The position numbers and the translations under genes are program-made. Below the pieces are notes generated by a model that made no database searches, had not been told where the DNA came from, and saw only the letters and a program-made list of their open reading frames with translations. A DNA stretch of 38,122 nt, from the NCBI GenBank assembly GCA_024686135.1, contig JAIBDQ010000010.1, forward strand, positions 1 to 38,122, given 5' to 3'. Below, piece by piece: positions 15,742 through 25,200 of the stretch (position 1 is the stretch's first letter; each line of letters begins with the position of its first letter). The DNA is from Halobacteriovorax sp. Its GTDB lineage: Bacteria; Bdellovibrionota; Bacteriovoracia; Bacteriovoracales; Bacteriovoracaceae.

Positions 15742-17759
15742 TTAAGTACCTTTTTCTTTTCATATTATCCACTTCGGTTTTAGCTTCAGAGTATAAGACC
15801 CTCAAGAAGATGCGCAAAGAGATGACAGGAGATCTCTATCGCGGGATCGGTTGCCTTCCTAAATTAACAAAAAATGGAGGAGCATCCTTTTGTTCAGGTT
15901 TTAGCTTAAGTAAAAAAGAATTAGAAAATTTGCAAGGGATGTCCTTTAAAAGTTGTAAGCGTCTCATAAAGAAAAAATTTGGTTTTCTTCTTTCACAAGA
16001 AGTTCAGCCAAGGCAATTAAAAGAACAAGAATATTCAAGGTTTATGCACTCAACAAAAAGGGCTCAGGTTTATTATCCTGAAAAGCTTGTTCTCTTAAAA
16101 CAAGGGACGGGTAGAGTTGATTGTGTTCACGAACTAATGCACCTTTATCAGTATTATTCAAAAAATAAATCAAGTCTGTCGATTGCAAAAAGAAAACAAA
16201 AAGAAAGGAAGATGGTTCTAGAACTTGAGACCCATGTGAAAACAGTCGCTTTTCTTGAAAAGAAAAAGAAAATTAAAGAAGCTCAGAAAATAGGAAAGGC
16301 CTTACAGCCTTATATTAAATTCTTAGGCCGTTATAAAGCCATGCACCGTTGGCTACATGAAAAAGAGATTTACTATTTCCTTTATAAAAACTGTGAAATG
16401 TTTAAATGTTCTGCCTTAGATAAAGATATAGCGTTAGCTAATCTATATAGCTTAAGAGACTATTTTCCTTGGAGAGTTAAAGATTGGCTTATCTCAGAAT
16501 CAGCCAAACTTATAAAACAAAAGGAACATGATGTTTTTAATAAAGTTGTGAAAAACTGGAAGCCACTCGGGAAGATTGATAAAAAAGAATTAGCTATTCA
16601 GTTAAACAGCTCCATTTCAGTTCTTCAAAAAGAATTAAGAGAAGATAAGGTCTTCTTTATTAAAAACTCCCTTTTTAAAGAGGGCGTTATTTGTGAAAAA
16701 GGTGATCTCATCGTTTTGCATAAGGGTGAGCTTGATCACGCTTTGGTTGTGGCGGCAACCTTAAGAAAAAAACAATTGGAACAAAATAAAGGCTTATGTA
16801 AGAACTGGCCAGATACAAGAGTTACCGCCAAAGAATTCAATCAAGGAATCGTCACTCGTGAGGACTATGAACGGATTGTCCTCACCTCTAAGATGGCAAA
16901 GGTTTTATCAGATTTAGATGTCTACACAATACTTTTTGAAAATCAAGAAATGTTCCCAACTGATGAAACCAGTCTTATCCTAGAGCGATGGCTTGCTGCA
17001 AAGACAGCCTCTACTTTTAAAGTATGGGAGAATAAACTTCCTAAAGTTTTTAGTGCCGGTATGAAACTTCGTTTTACTGAAGAAAATGATCTCCCGATGA
17101 TTTATGTTAATTCGAGAAAACTAGTCTTAGACCTTGGTGCCATGGATTCAGTTATTCGTCCTATCGCTCTTTCTACCGAACAACTTCGCTCAATGGTGGT
17201 TCTGGAAGCAAAAACACTTAGTACGGCAGAGGGGAGAACTCAAACGGCCCCCAAAGTCATGCTTACGACCACGATGAGTAATTATAACTCAAAGATGCAA
17301 AGTTCCCGTTGGGTCTTAGCGGATCTCAAGATTATTGGCGTTGATGGAACTTTAGGGCTTAATAATTTTTACGGTACAGAATTTAGCATTATTCCCAAGA
17401 CTAAATGGATCAACTTCGTAAACTTTACTAAAAAACCTCCCGGAGCTTTTGATCTACAAGAAAACCATCGCAGGGAATTAGATGCAGTAGAATTTAAATG
17501 CCCTGAAGGTTATGTGGTAAGAGTGGATAGCGGCTCTCAAGTTAGAGGTGATATCAAGTCAGAAGATCTCGGCAAAAACTATAAGAATAAAAGATTAAAA
17601 TGCGGTAATCAGTACTTTCGAGGACCGTTCGAAGAAATCATCACAGACGGACCTATCTTTAGTAGAGACGTCATTTTAAATATGGGTTGGCCTCTTTTAA
17701 GAGAATACAAACAAATTGATATTTCCTTGAAAGAGGGCTGGATTAATTTTAAGAGGTAG
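15738..17759 (+). CDS. Secreted putative peptidase: HExxH region plus two aspartic-peptidase-like lobes
   Basis: No family recognised for the whole protein (673 residues). The signal peptide is about residues 1-17 (MIKYLFLFILSTSVLAS). HELMH at 131-135 fits the HExxH zinc motif, with ELETH at 161-165 placed where a gluzincin third ligand would lie. The C-terminal third shows two DxGx segments in hydrophobic-strand context: D465LGA (KLVLDLGAMDSVI) and D597SGS (YVVRVDSGSQVRGDI). Each is followed by an LG/MG-plus-strand block: GTLGLNNFYGTEFSI...INF at 537-560 and ILNMGWPLLREYKQI...INF at 646-671. This layout recalls retropepsin-like lobes. The first lobe has Leu where Thr/Ser is usual, so activity is uncertain. 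The TTG start overlaps the oxidoreductase stop (TTGA), with AGGAGG at 15725-15730 seven bases before. Peptidase function is inference. Confidence 0.6.
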   Translation: MIKYLFLFILSTSVLASEYKTLKKMRKEMTGDLYRGIGCLPKLTKNGGASFCSGFSLSKKELENLQGMSFKSCKRLIKKKFGFLLSQEVQPRQLKEQEYSRFMHSTKRAQVYYPEKLVLLKQGTGRVDCVHELMHLYQYYSKNKSSLSIAKRKQKERKMVLELETHVKTVAFLEKKKKIKEAQKIGKALQPYIKFLGRYKAMHRWLHEKEIYYFLYKNCEMFKCSALDKDIALANLYSLRDYFPWRVKDWLISESAKLIKQKEHDVFNKVVKNWKPLGKIDKKELAIQLNSSISVLQKELREDKVFFIKNSLFKEGVICEKGDLIVLHKGELDHALVVAATLRKKQLEQNKGLCKNWPDTRVTAKEFNQGIVTREDYERIVLTSKMAKVLSDLDVYTILFENQEMFPTDETSLILERWLAAKTASTFKVWENKLPKVFSAGMKLRFTEENDLPMIYVNSRKLVLDLGAMDSVIRPIALSTEQLRSMVVLEAKTLSTAEGRTQTAPKVMLTTTMSNYNSKMQSSRWVLADLKIIGVDGTLGLNNFYGTEFSIIPKTKWINFVNFTKKPPGAFDLQENHRRELDAVEFKCPEGYVVRVDSGSQVRGDIKSEDLGKNYKNKRLKCGNQYFRGPFEEIITDGPIFSRDVILNMGWPLLREYKQIDISLKEGWINFKR

Positions 17760-17760
17760 T

Positions 17761-18081
17761 ATGGATACGGAATTTAAAACCTTAAAGGAATTTTACCCTT
17801 ATTACCTCAGTGAGCATAACTTAGGTACTTGCCGAACTTTGCATTTTATAGGAACTTCACTTGTTATTCTCAGTTTAGTTTCTTTTATCACAACTTTAAA
17901 TTTTAAGTTCCTAATACTCTGTCCAGTATTTGGCTACTTCTTTGCTTGGCTTGGACATTTTGTTTTCGAAAAAAATAGACCGGCCACCTTCAAGTATCCA
18001 TTTAAAAGTTTAGTCTGTGACTTTATCATGTATTGGGATATGCTTCGCTTTGAAATTCCTTTCAAAGGAAATCTTAAATGA
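17761..18081 (+). CDS. DUF962 / Mpo1-like membrane protein
   Basis: A 106-residue inner-membrane protein of the DUF962 (Mpo1/YGL010w-like) family. Family hallmarks are visible: EFYPYYLSEH at about 10-19, RTLHFIGTSL at 25-34, and GHFVFEKNRPATFKYP at 65-80. Hydrophobic segments at about 29-46 and 48-65 are probable membrane helices. Yeast Mpo1 is an iron-dependent dioxygenase in alpha-oxidation of 2-hydroxy fatty acids; whether bacterial members do this is not established from sequence. The candidate metal-binding histidines His19, His28 and His66 are present. It starts one base after the upstream stop and overlaps the downstream gene by four bases (ATGA), so it is tightly operonic. Confidence 0.8.
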   Translation: MDTEFKTLKEFYPYYLSEHNLGTCRTLHFIGTSLVILSLVSFITTLNFKFLILCPVFGYFFAWLGHFVFEKNRPATFKYPFKSLVCDFIMYWDMLRFEIPFKGNLK

Positions 18082-19391
18082 GAAAGGCCGTAAGTGTTGT
18101 CTTTACCTTTGAAGAAAAAATCTTTTATGTAAAAAGACAGAGTTACCTCACTGTCTTCCCCGGTTATTTGGCATTTCCTGGTGGAAAAGTCGATAAAACC
18201 GATTCAAAAGAAAAAATAGACGATCCTCATTTTAATAAATTTGAAGGGGAGCTAATGCATGCTCTTATTAGAGAAGTGCAGGAAGAATTACTTATAGACC
18301 TAAGAACTCTTCCCATTAAGAGAATGGAAGAATTATCAATCGCCATAACTCCCGAGTTTAACCCCTATAGGTTTGAAACCTATTTTTATTGGGTCGAGCT
18401 TTCTGAAGAAGTCCCTTTTGTTTGCGATGAAGGGGAGGTGGCATCTTCTGCATGGAAAAAAGGTGATGAAGTATTAAATGATTATTTGGCCGGGAAACAT
18501 TTGGCCGTTCCGCCCACTGTTAGAATACTAGAGAGATTCGCGGCAAATAAATTTGATGAAACCTCTATTCCTTTAAGGCTTCCTTATAATCCGGAAACTC
18601 AGGTCCCTTGGATTGAAAGCATTTCCGGAGTCCTTCAATTTCTACCTCTTTCCCATACTTTTCCTCCTGCCAATCGGACGAATTGCTTTTTGGTAGGGGA
18701 TACCTTAATGGACCCTTCTCCTAAAGATGAAGGGGAGTATATAAAACTTAAGAACTCGGTGACTCCATTTGGTTTCAAAAAGATTTTGTTAACTCATCAT
18801 CATCCCGATCATCATGAGTTCGCTCCAAGGCTAGCTAAAGATACGGGCTGCCCAATTCTGTTAAGCGCAGACTCTCATGCGCGTATTAAAAAAAAATGGG
18901 GAGAAGATTATTTTAAAAATCTTCATATTATCGAAGTTAAAGAGGGCGATATCCTGACTGATTGGAAAGATCAGGAGGTTCACCTCATGGCAGTCCCTGG
19001 TCACGATGAGGGACAGCTTGCTCCCTATGTTAAAACCTGCGAATGGATTATCGCCGGCGACCTCTTTCAAACGGTAGGAACTGTAACTATAGGCGGAGAC
19101 GAAGGGAATATGGCCAAATACTTTAATTCTCTTCAAAAAATCATCGATCTAAACCCATTAGCAATTATCCCTAGTCACGGAATCGCCATGGGCGGTCCCC
19201 ATAAACTGAAAATGACCCTTAAACATCGCCGCCACCGAGAAGAGCAAATCCTAAAACTAGCTAAGGCCGGTAATTCTGATGAAGATATTTTTAATGAGAT
19301 TTATGAAGGGCTTGATGAAAAACTAAAGTTCTACGCCATGGTCACAATCGGAAAACATTTGGACAAGTTAAAAGAAGAAGGGCGCCTTTAG
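18078..19391 (+). CDS. Nudix hydrolase - metallo-beta-lactamase fold fusion
   Basis: A 437-residue cytoplasmic fusion. N-terminal Nudix domain (about 1-150): PGYLAFPGGKVD at 28-39 and the REVQEE core at 65-70. About 18 extra residues sit between the GG and the REV helix, similar to NUDT19/RP2-type CoA diphosphatases. C-terminal metallo-beta-lactamase domain (about 185-375): H240-x-H242-x-D244-H245 in THHHPDHH, His309 in VPGHDEG, Asp328 in AGDLF and His367 in PSHG, the full set for a two-zinc hydrolase. The last about 60 residues look like the winged-helix tail of LACTB2-like proteins. Substrate is unknown; a nucleoside-diphosphate-linked or CoA-linked thioester compound would suit both domains and the acyl-CoA context. 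It is the last gene of the four-gene operon. Confidence 0.85.
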   Translation: MRKAVSVVFTFEEKIFYVKRQSYLTVFPGYLAFPGGKVDKTDSKEKIDDPHFNKFEGELMHALIREVQEELLIDLRTLPIKRMEELSIAITPEFNPYRFETYFYWVELSEEVPFVCDEGEVASSAWKKGDEVLNDYLAGKHLAVPPTVRILERFAANKFDETSIPLRLPYNPETQVPWIESISGVLQFLPLSHTFPPANRTNCFLVGDTLMDPSPKDEGEYIKLKNSVTPFGFKKILLTHHHPDHHEFAPRLAKDTGCPILLSADSHARIKKKWGEDYFKNLHIIEVKEGDILTDWKDQEVHLMAVPGHDEGQLAPYVKTCEWIIAGDLFQTVGTVTIGGDEGNMAKYFNSLQKIIDLNPLAIIPSHGIAMGGPHKLKMTLKHRRHREEQILKLAKAGNSDEDIFNEIYEGLDEKLKFYAMVTIGKHLDKLKEEGRL

Positions 19392-19401
19392 GAGACGCCC
19401 T
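19369..19401 (-). terminator. Terminator for the leftward small secreted protein gene
   Basis: Read leftward, AGGGCG (19401-19396) pairs with CGCCCT (19384-19379) around an 11-base loop. The T-rich stretch TCTTCTTTT follows. It lies inside the 3' end of the Nudix-MBL gene and on that strand lacks a T run. Confidence 0.6.
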
Positions 19402-19414
19402 CAAGGGATTAGGA

Positions 19415-19945
19415 TTATTTCGAGATAATTGAGTTTGATCCCTCTTTCTTACTTGGTTGTTCTTCTTTATTAGTACAAGGCTTAGCAACATTAAATCCAA
19501 TTACTTTACCAAGTTTAACTCCTAAGATTTTTGAACAAGTCTTTTGAGCATATAGCTTCCATTCTCTTGCACTAGTCTTACAAGACTTATCTATTTGCTT
19601 AAAAATCTTTTTTACGTTCTTACAAGAAAAGCTAGCGATTCTATAATTAGTCTTCTTTACAATTTTCTTGGCAAGATTTTGTTGGTCTAACTTCTTTAAT
19701 ACAATCTTTTTTGATGGCTCTTTAAGTTCAAACTTCTTAAGCCCTCCATCTTTTGAGCAGACTTTTTCTGCTTTTGCTTTGGCAAGTTCCGCTTTTAAAC
19801 CTTCTGCAGAATCAACAGCTGATTTCTTTTGATTTTTACAAGTAACAGATACTTTCTTAAATTTTGTTTCTTCAGCAAAACCTTGCTGAGAGATAAAGAT
19901 AAGGCTTAAGCCAAGTACAATTGATTTGATTAGATTTGTATTCAT
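19415..19945 (-). CDS. Secreted basic six-cysteine protein, unknown function
   Basis: Not recognised. A 176-residue product with a clear signal peptide (MNTNLIKSIVLGLSLIFISQQGFAEE, cleavage after about residue 24). The mature part is very rich in lysine and has six cysteines, spaced so that three disulfides are possible in the periplasm or outside the cell. The C-terminal tail is hydrophilic. It has its own ribosome site (AGGGG about nine bases before the ATG on the minus strand) and stands alone between the Nudix-MBL gene (convergent) and acsA (same strand, upstream). It may be co-transcribed from acsA, but a hairpin at 20024-20057 lies between them. Confidence 0.6.
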   Translation of the reverse strand: MNTNLIKSIVLGLSLIFISQQGFAEETKFKKVSVTCKNQKKSAVDSAEGLKAELAKAKAEKVCSKDGGLKKFELKEPSKKIVLKKLDQQNLAKKIVKKTNYRIASFSCKNVKKIFKQIDKSCKTSAREWKLYAQKTCSKILGVKLGKVIGFNVAKPCTNKEEQPSKKEGSNSIISK

Positions 19946-20023
19946 AACGTTTCCCCTCGTTAGTTATTGCGTCGTTTGAAGTTATCTCATCTTCTCTTTT
20001 TTCGAGGACATTTTTGAGGGAGT

Positions 20024-20057
20024 TATTTAGGTCGCACCGCCAAGTACGACCTAAGTA
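20024..20057 (-). terminator. Hairpin after acsA, possible terminator
   Basis: TTAGGTCG (20027-20034) and CGACCTAA (20047-20054) are perfect complements around a 12-base loop, and weaker pairing extends the stem outward. It lies 30-60 bases beyond the acsA stop. No T run follows on the minus strand, so termination may be weak or the hairpin may protect the mRNA end. Confidence 0.45.
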
Positions 20058-20083
20058 TAAGATATTTGATGGATTATATAGAC

Positions 20084-21991
20084 TTAAAGAGCGCCTGATT
20101 TGATCTCTTCTACTACTTCTGGGTTAAGAAGAGTTGAGGTATCTCCTAAATTTGAGGTTTCACCAGAGGCGACCTTTCTTAGGATTCTTCTCATGATCTT
20201 GCCGGAGCGGGTTTTAGGAAGGCCGCTTACAACCTGGACTTTATCAGGCTTAGCGATAGGTCCGATCATCTTTATAACCATTTCGTTTAGTTCTTTATGG
20301 ATGGCCTTATGGTCTTGTGCCTTAGAGCTTTGTGGGTTCCAAATAACATAGGCGTAGATTCCTTGGCCTTTGATATCGTGGGGGTAACCGACAACCGCAG
20401 ATTCAACAATATCTTCATGCTGATTAAGGGCATCTTCTACTTCGGCCGTTCCCATTCTATGTCCTGAAACATTGATGACGTCATCGACTCGTCCGGTGAT
20501 TCTATAACGACCCTGATCATCTCTTTTAGCGCCGTCGCCAGTAAAATAAAGACCTGGGTAGGTAGAAAAATAAGTTTGTTTGTATCTTTCGTGATCACCC
20601 CAAATTGTTCGTGCCATTCCAGGCCATGGAGTACGGATACAAAGATTGCCTTCAGCTGGAGAGCCTTCAACTTTTTTACCATCGGCATCAACAAAAATTG
20701 GGTCGACGCCAGGTAGGGGGGCTTCAGCAAAGCTAGGAATAAAGTCGCCAACATTAGGAAGAGGGGAGATCATGATCCCGCCTGTTTCCGTTTGCCACCA
20801 AGTATCAACGATTGGGCATTTTTCTTTACCAACATTTTTATTATACCACTCCCAGGCCTCTTCGTTGATAGGCTCGCCGACTGATCCTAAAACTTTTAGG
20901 GAAGAGAGGTCATGCTTATTAACAAAGTCTGTACCATGGGCCTCAAGGGCGCGAATGGCAGTTGGAGCTGTATAGAAATGAGTTACTTTATGCTTTTCTG
21001 TAGCTTCCCAAAAACGACCTGCATCTGGGTAAGTCGGTACTCCTTCAAACATCACCTGGGTTGAACCATTTAAAAGTGGTCCATACGAGATATAAGAGTG
21101 ACCAGTGATCCAACCAATATCGGCCGTACACCAAAAGATATCATCTTCACCAACTTGAAAAACGTTCTTATAAGTTTCGCCGGCCCAAACCATATAGCCA
21201 GCTGTCGTATGAAGAAGGCCTTTTGGTTTTCCAGTTGAACCAGAGGTATAAAGGATAAAGAGTGGGTCTTCTGCACCCATTTCTTCAGCTGGGCAATCGC
21301 AAGAAGCAGAATCTAAAAGGGGAGTCAGCCAGTGATCTCTTCCTTCAATCATATTAACTTCTTCACCAACTCTTTTAGAAACAAGCACAGATTTGATAGT
21401 TGGACATGTTTTAAGGGCCTCGTCGGTTATTTCTTTTAGAGGAATAGTCTTAGCACCTCTAAAACCAGCATCGTTTGTTATAACAATAGAGGCCTCGCAG
21501 TCTTGGATTCTCCCAGCTAGGGCGTTGGCAGAAAAACCTCCAAAGACTACAGAGTGGATAGCACCGATTCTCGCTGTGGCCAGAACACCTATAAGCAGTT
21601 CTGGAACCATAGACATATAAAAACAAACACGGTCGCCTTTCTTAACACCTTGTGCTTTTAGAACATTTGAAAATTGGCAAACTCTGGCGTGAAGTTCTTT
21701 ATATGTGAAATTGATGACTTCACCGTTCGGGTCATTTGGCTCAAAGATTATGGCCGTTTTATCGCCTCTTGTTTCTAGGTGGCGATCAAGACAGTTCTCT
21801 GTGATGTTAAGAGTGGCCCCATCAAACCACTTAACGTTTAGATCTTTAAAGTTTCCAGTTTGAACACTTGTCCATGGTTTCTTCCAGGTGTAATTCCCGG
21901 CCACTTCGGCCCAAAAACCGTCTTTGTCATCTAAACTCATTTTATAGAAGTTCTGGTAATCATCTTTATTCTTGATGGTATTCATGCTCAT
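20084..21991 (-). CDS. acsA: Acetyl-CoA synthetase
   Basis: AMP-forming acetate:CoA ligase, cytoplasmic, 635 residues from ATG 21991 (typical length about 640-650). Core motifs are visible: the P-loop-like LYTSGSTGKPKG, the WWQTETGG acyl/adenylate segment, YFTGDGAKRDDQGRYRITGR around the hinge, and the C-terminal LPKTRSGKIMRR whose lysine (about residue 598) is the site of regulatory acetylation in the family. ATG 21991 is chosen over the in-frame GTG at 22003 because GAGGA sits just upstream of the ATG. It probably feeds acetate into the acetyl-CoA pool alongside the neighbouring amino-acid degradation operons. No acetyltransferase or deacetylase gene is adjacent. Confidence 0.95.
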   Translation of the reverse strand: MSMNTIKNKDDYQNFYKMSLDDKDGFWAEVAGNYTWKKPWTSVQTGNFKDLNVKWFDGATLNITENCLDRHLETRGDKTAIIFEPNDPNGEVINFTYKELHARVCQFSNVLKAQGVKKGDRVCFYMSMVPELLIGVLATARIGAIHSVVFGGFSANALAGRIQDCEASIVITNDAGFRGAKTIPLKEITDEALKTCPTIKSVLVSKRVGEEVNMIEGRDHWLTPLLDSASCDCPAEEMGAEDPLFILYTSGSTGKPKGLLHTTAGYMVWAGETYKNVFQVGEDDIFWCTADIGWITGHSYISYGPLLNGSTQVMFEGVPTYPDAGRFWEATEKHKVTHFYTAPTAIRALEAHGTDFVNKHDLSSLKVLGSVGEPINEEAWEWYNKNVGKEKCPIVDTWWQTETGGIMISPLPNVGDFIPSFAEAPLPGVDPIFVDADGKKVEGSPAEGNLCIRTPWPGMARTIWGDHERYKQTYFSTYPGLYFTGDGAKRDDQGRYRITGRVDDVINVSGHRMGTAEVEDALNQHEDIVESAVVGYPHDIKGQGIYAYVIWNPQSSKAQDHKAIHKELNEMVIKMIGPIAKPDKVQVVSGLPKTRSGKIMRRILRKVASGETSNLGDTSTLLNPEVVEEIKSGAL

Positions 21992-22262
21992 GGCATTCCT
22001 CACTTTATATAAGGTTATCTATTAAACCCCGCTATCTTAGGGCAATTACGGGGAAAGTGACAAATTTCTAAGGCGCGGCTCTTTTAGCTCTAACTGACCA
22101 TTATTTAGAATAAATCTCAATATAATCATGGTGTTATAGCCGTGATGCCCATTTTTAGAGGGTATTTCTAGGTTCAAATCAAGTGACAATCTATAATTAA
22201 CCAACTGCACAACTCAAGTTTAAAGAGATTTGTCCGATTAGTAAGAAGACGAGGATAAAAAG

Positions 22263-25200
22263 ATGAAGAACAACTTTATGAAAATCACAATGAAGCTACT
22301 CTTACTAAGTGCCATGTTTGGATTAGTTCAGACCGCACAGGCAAATGATCCAGAGTATCCTAGTGTTTTTAATACAGGCGCTCAGGGCTCAAGTGGGAAT
22401 TGGTTATCACCAATGAAATTGGGTTATGGCTCGTTAAGTGCAGAAGAGCCTGTAGGGCATTTTGGTCTTAATTTCGGCGGCCTTGCGGGTGGAACAGAAA
22501 AATACTCTTGGGATATGACCAGTGACTCAGACTATGGAAGTGGACTTTCTCTTGGGACTTATAAACTATTTGACTGGCAAAAAAGTGTCTTTAGTACAGA
22601 GGATCTTTTTAGTTTAACTGCCTCTGAGTGTAAAAAACCTTGTGATAAAGAAGCATGGAATTGTGGATGGGGTCCGGTTACTGACGAATATTATCAGAAT
22701 GAGCTAAAAAAATGCGGAGTGGATCCAAACTTTAAACCTGTGAAGTTAGTTTCTGATACTGAGAAAAATACTCTTCGCTGTGAGTTTGGACAAGGGATTG
22801 AACCTTTTGAGTTATCTTATAAATCAATTAAAGATCTAATTGACTACGATTGTGATTCTAAAAAGAGTTTAGGTGACGGAGCCTATTGTTACTGCGTGCT
22901 TAGAAAATCTGGTGACCCAAAAAACAAGAAATACACTCCACTTACCCCTAGTGATGTGGCGACTTTAGAGTCGATTACTAAACTTGATGGCTACCAACGT
23001 GATGTTATGGAAATAGAGGATAAATTTGCTTCTACAGCAGCTATCCTCGCGGAAGCTTTTCATTCTCAAGATGAAGATCTTAAAAAACTTTTCAATAGTG
23101 ACGACAAAAACCAAGTTTGTCTTCCAGGTAGTTTTACCCAGCTAGAGGCCTTTTTAAAGGATTCACCTGGTACTGAGGGTGGTGTTTGTGGTGAGAGGGG
23201 GTTAGGTTCACTTGATAATATCTTTAAGCTTAATGTAGCTCAAAAAAAATGTGCAGGGTCTAGTGATCCTACTTGCGTTGATAGGGCCATTAAAGAACAG
23301 GAGAAAGGGACCTTATTTTCAGCCATTAACAAAAAAACAGCTGAAGATTATGCTAAGAGAAATAATTTAACTCCTGATGAGATTAAGGCAAGGGAGCATT
23401 ATAATCCCAAGCAGTTCAGCGAAAACTGTGAAGTACGAAAGGACGTGGCTCAAAACCTTCTAAGAGCAATTACAGCTGGAGGAGTTGGGCAAAAAGATGA
23501 AGCTTTAAGAATGGCAGAACAAGTTGGGGTGCTAGTCGTTGATGACAAAGTAGATCTATCCACTTGTGAAGTAACAAGCGTAAATTCACCGGACATGGGA
23601 ATGAGTTATGTAATGGCCGTTGCCGTTAATATTAAAAAATATAGAAACTCAGGTAAGAGTCCGGATGATTTTGTTGCGCAGATGACTTCCACAACATCTG
23701 GAGAATACAATCTCAAAGAATTACATAAGAAGATTTCAGATAATAACTATATTATAGCTGAAGGCGTTTTAAAGAACCACGCCAATACAAACTCTAATAT
23801 GGCGAAGTTGATTGAGATGTTAGATGCAGTCATTCCAAAACAAAAAGACTTAGTTAGGAGTGGATTCGAAGCTAAACTTTCTGAAGTTGTAAGAGTTGGT
23901 TTTAAGAAAATAGAATTCGATGTCCTTAATTCTGCCATCAAGAGCTGTCATGAATTTATAAAGAAAACCGAAAATATGTGTGTTGACTTAGCTAAAGGTG
24001 CTAAGGAAAAGGTTACTCCGGAGCAGTTTAGCAAACTTAATCCTAATTCTGCTGCGAGATTTGCTAAACAATCTGGTCGTCTTGGAAGTTTAGATGGAAT
24101 TGCAGAGCCAGCTTTATCTAGAAAACTTAGTCAGCTTAGATGTGCCAATATTGTTGGAGATGATGAGTTAAAGCATCTTGCTATTCAAAAACCTAAAGCA
24201 GGAGATTCTGTAGAAGTTGAAAATTTACCTATGGATAGAGTTATCGCCTATGATAAGCCAGACACATCTGCCAAAGATCCTTCAAAAATTAATTCAAATC
24301 CATGGGCCTATTCTGTTTCCGATAGAAGCAGGGTCTTTAGCAAATCAGATAAGGTTGGAATTAGAGGTGTCGCTAAGGCGATTACGGCGACACGTAAAAA
24401 TACTTTTAAAGCCCCTCTTGCAGCGGCTCAAGCTAAACTTGGAGCTAAAAATGCAGGCTCATCGAATACCGGTGTCTTTAAAGATACAAACTCTACAGTG
24501 AAAAATATTGCAAATATGTCACAGAAGTCCCTTAGAGGGGCAACACCTTTAGCTGTAAATGATTCACCTTCTAAGACTAATTTTGTGCCAAATTTTTCAA
24601 ATCTTTCAGAGTCGAAAAAGAAAGAAGAGAAGAGTAAAATAGAAAGACAGAAAAAGGAGGCAGATGAACGTCTCGATGTAATTGCGGCCAGACTCGCTGA
24701 TCTCATGGAAAGCCGTGAAGCAAATAAATCCTCTTTAAAAGAGAAAGATAAGAAATTAACAGATGAAGAAAAGGCCATAGATCCTGATTATCAATCGATG
24801 TTAATTGAAAAACTAAATTTAGAAAGAGAAATAGCTGCTCTTGAAAGAGAAAAAACAGAAAAAGCGACTAAGAAAAAAGAATTCGAAGAACGACTTGCAG
24901 ATATTGAATCTGCATCAGAAGCTGAAGAAAAACAAGCAGCTCAACAAAGTCAAAACAACGTTGGTGTTGCTAAAGGTACTCCTAAAAAGCCAACTGGGTC
25001 CGCAGGTGGAAGTGCGAAGAAGTCTAATGGTGGATTCGCATCAGCTGGCGGCGGTGGAACTGTTGGTTCTGGCGGTGGCGGTGGTGGAACCGGTGGTGGT
25101 TTTGATAATGGTTCGAACAACTTTTTTGAAGCTGCTCCTTACGTGATTAGATTAACTCAAGATCAAGTAACGGCGATTAAGCAAAATTTTCAGCTTTTAG

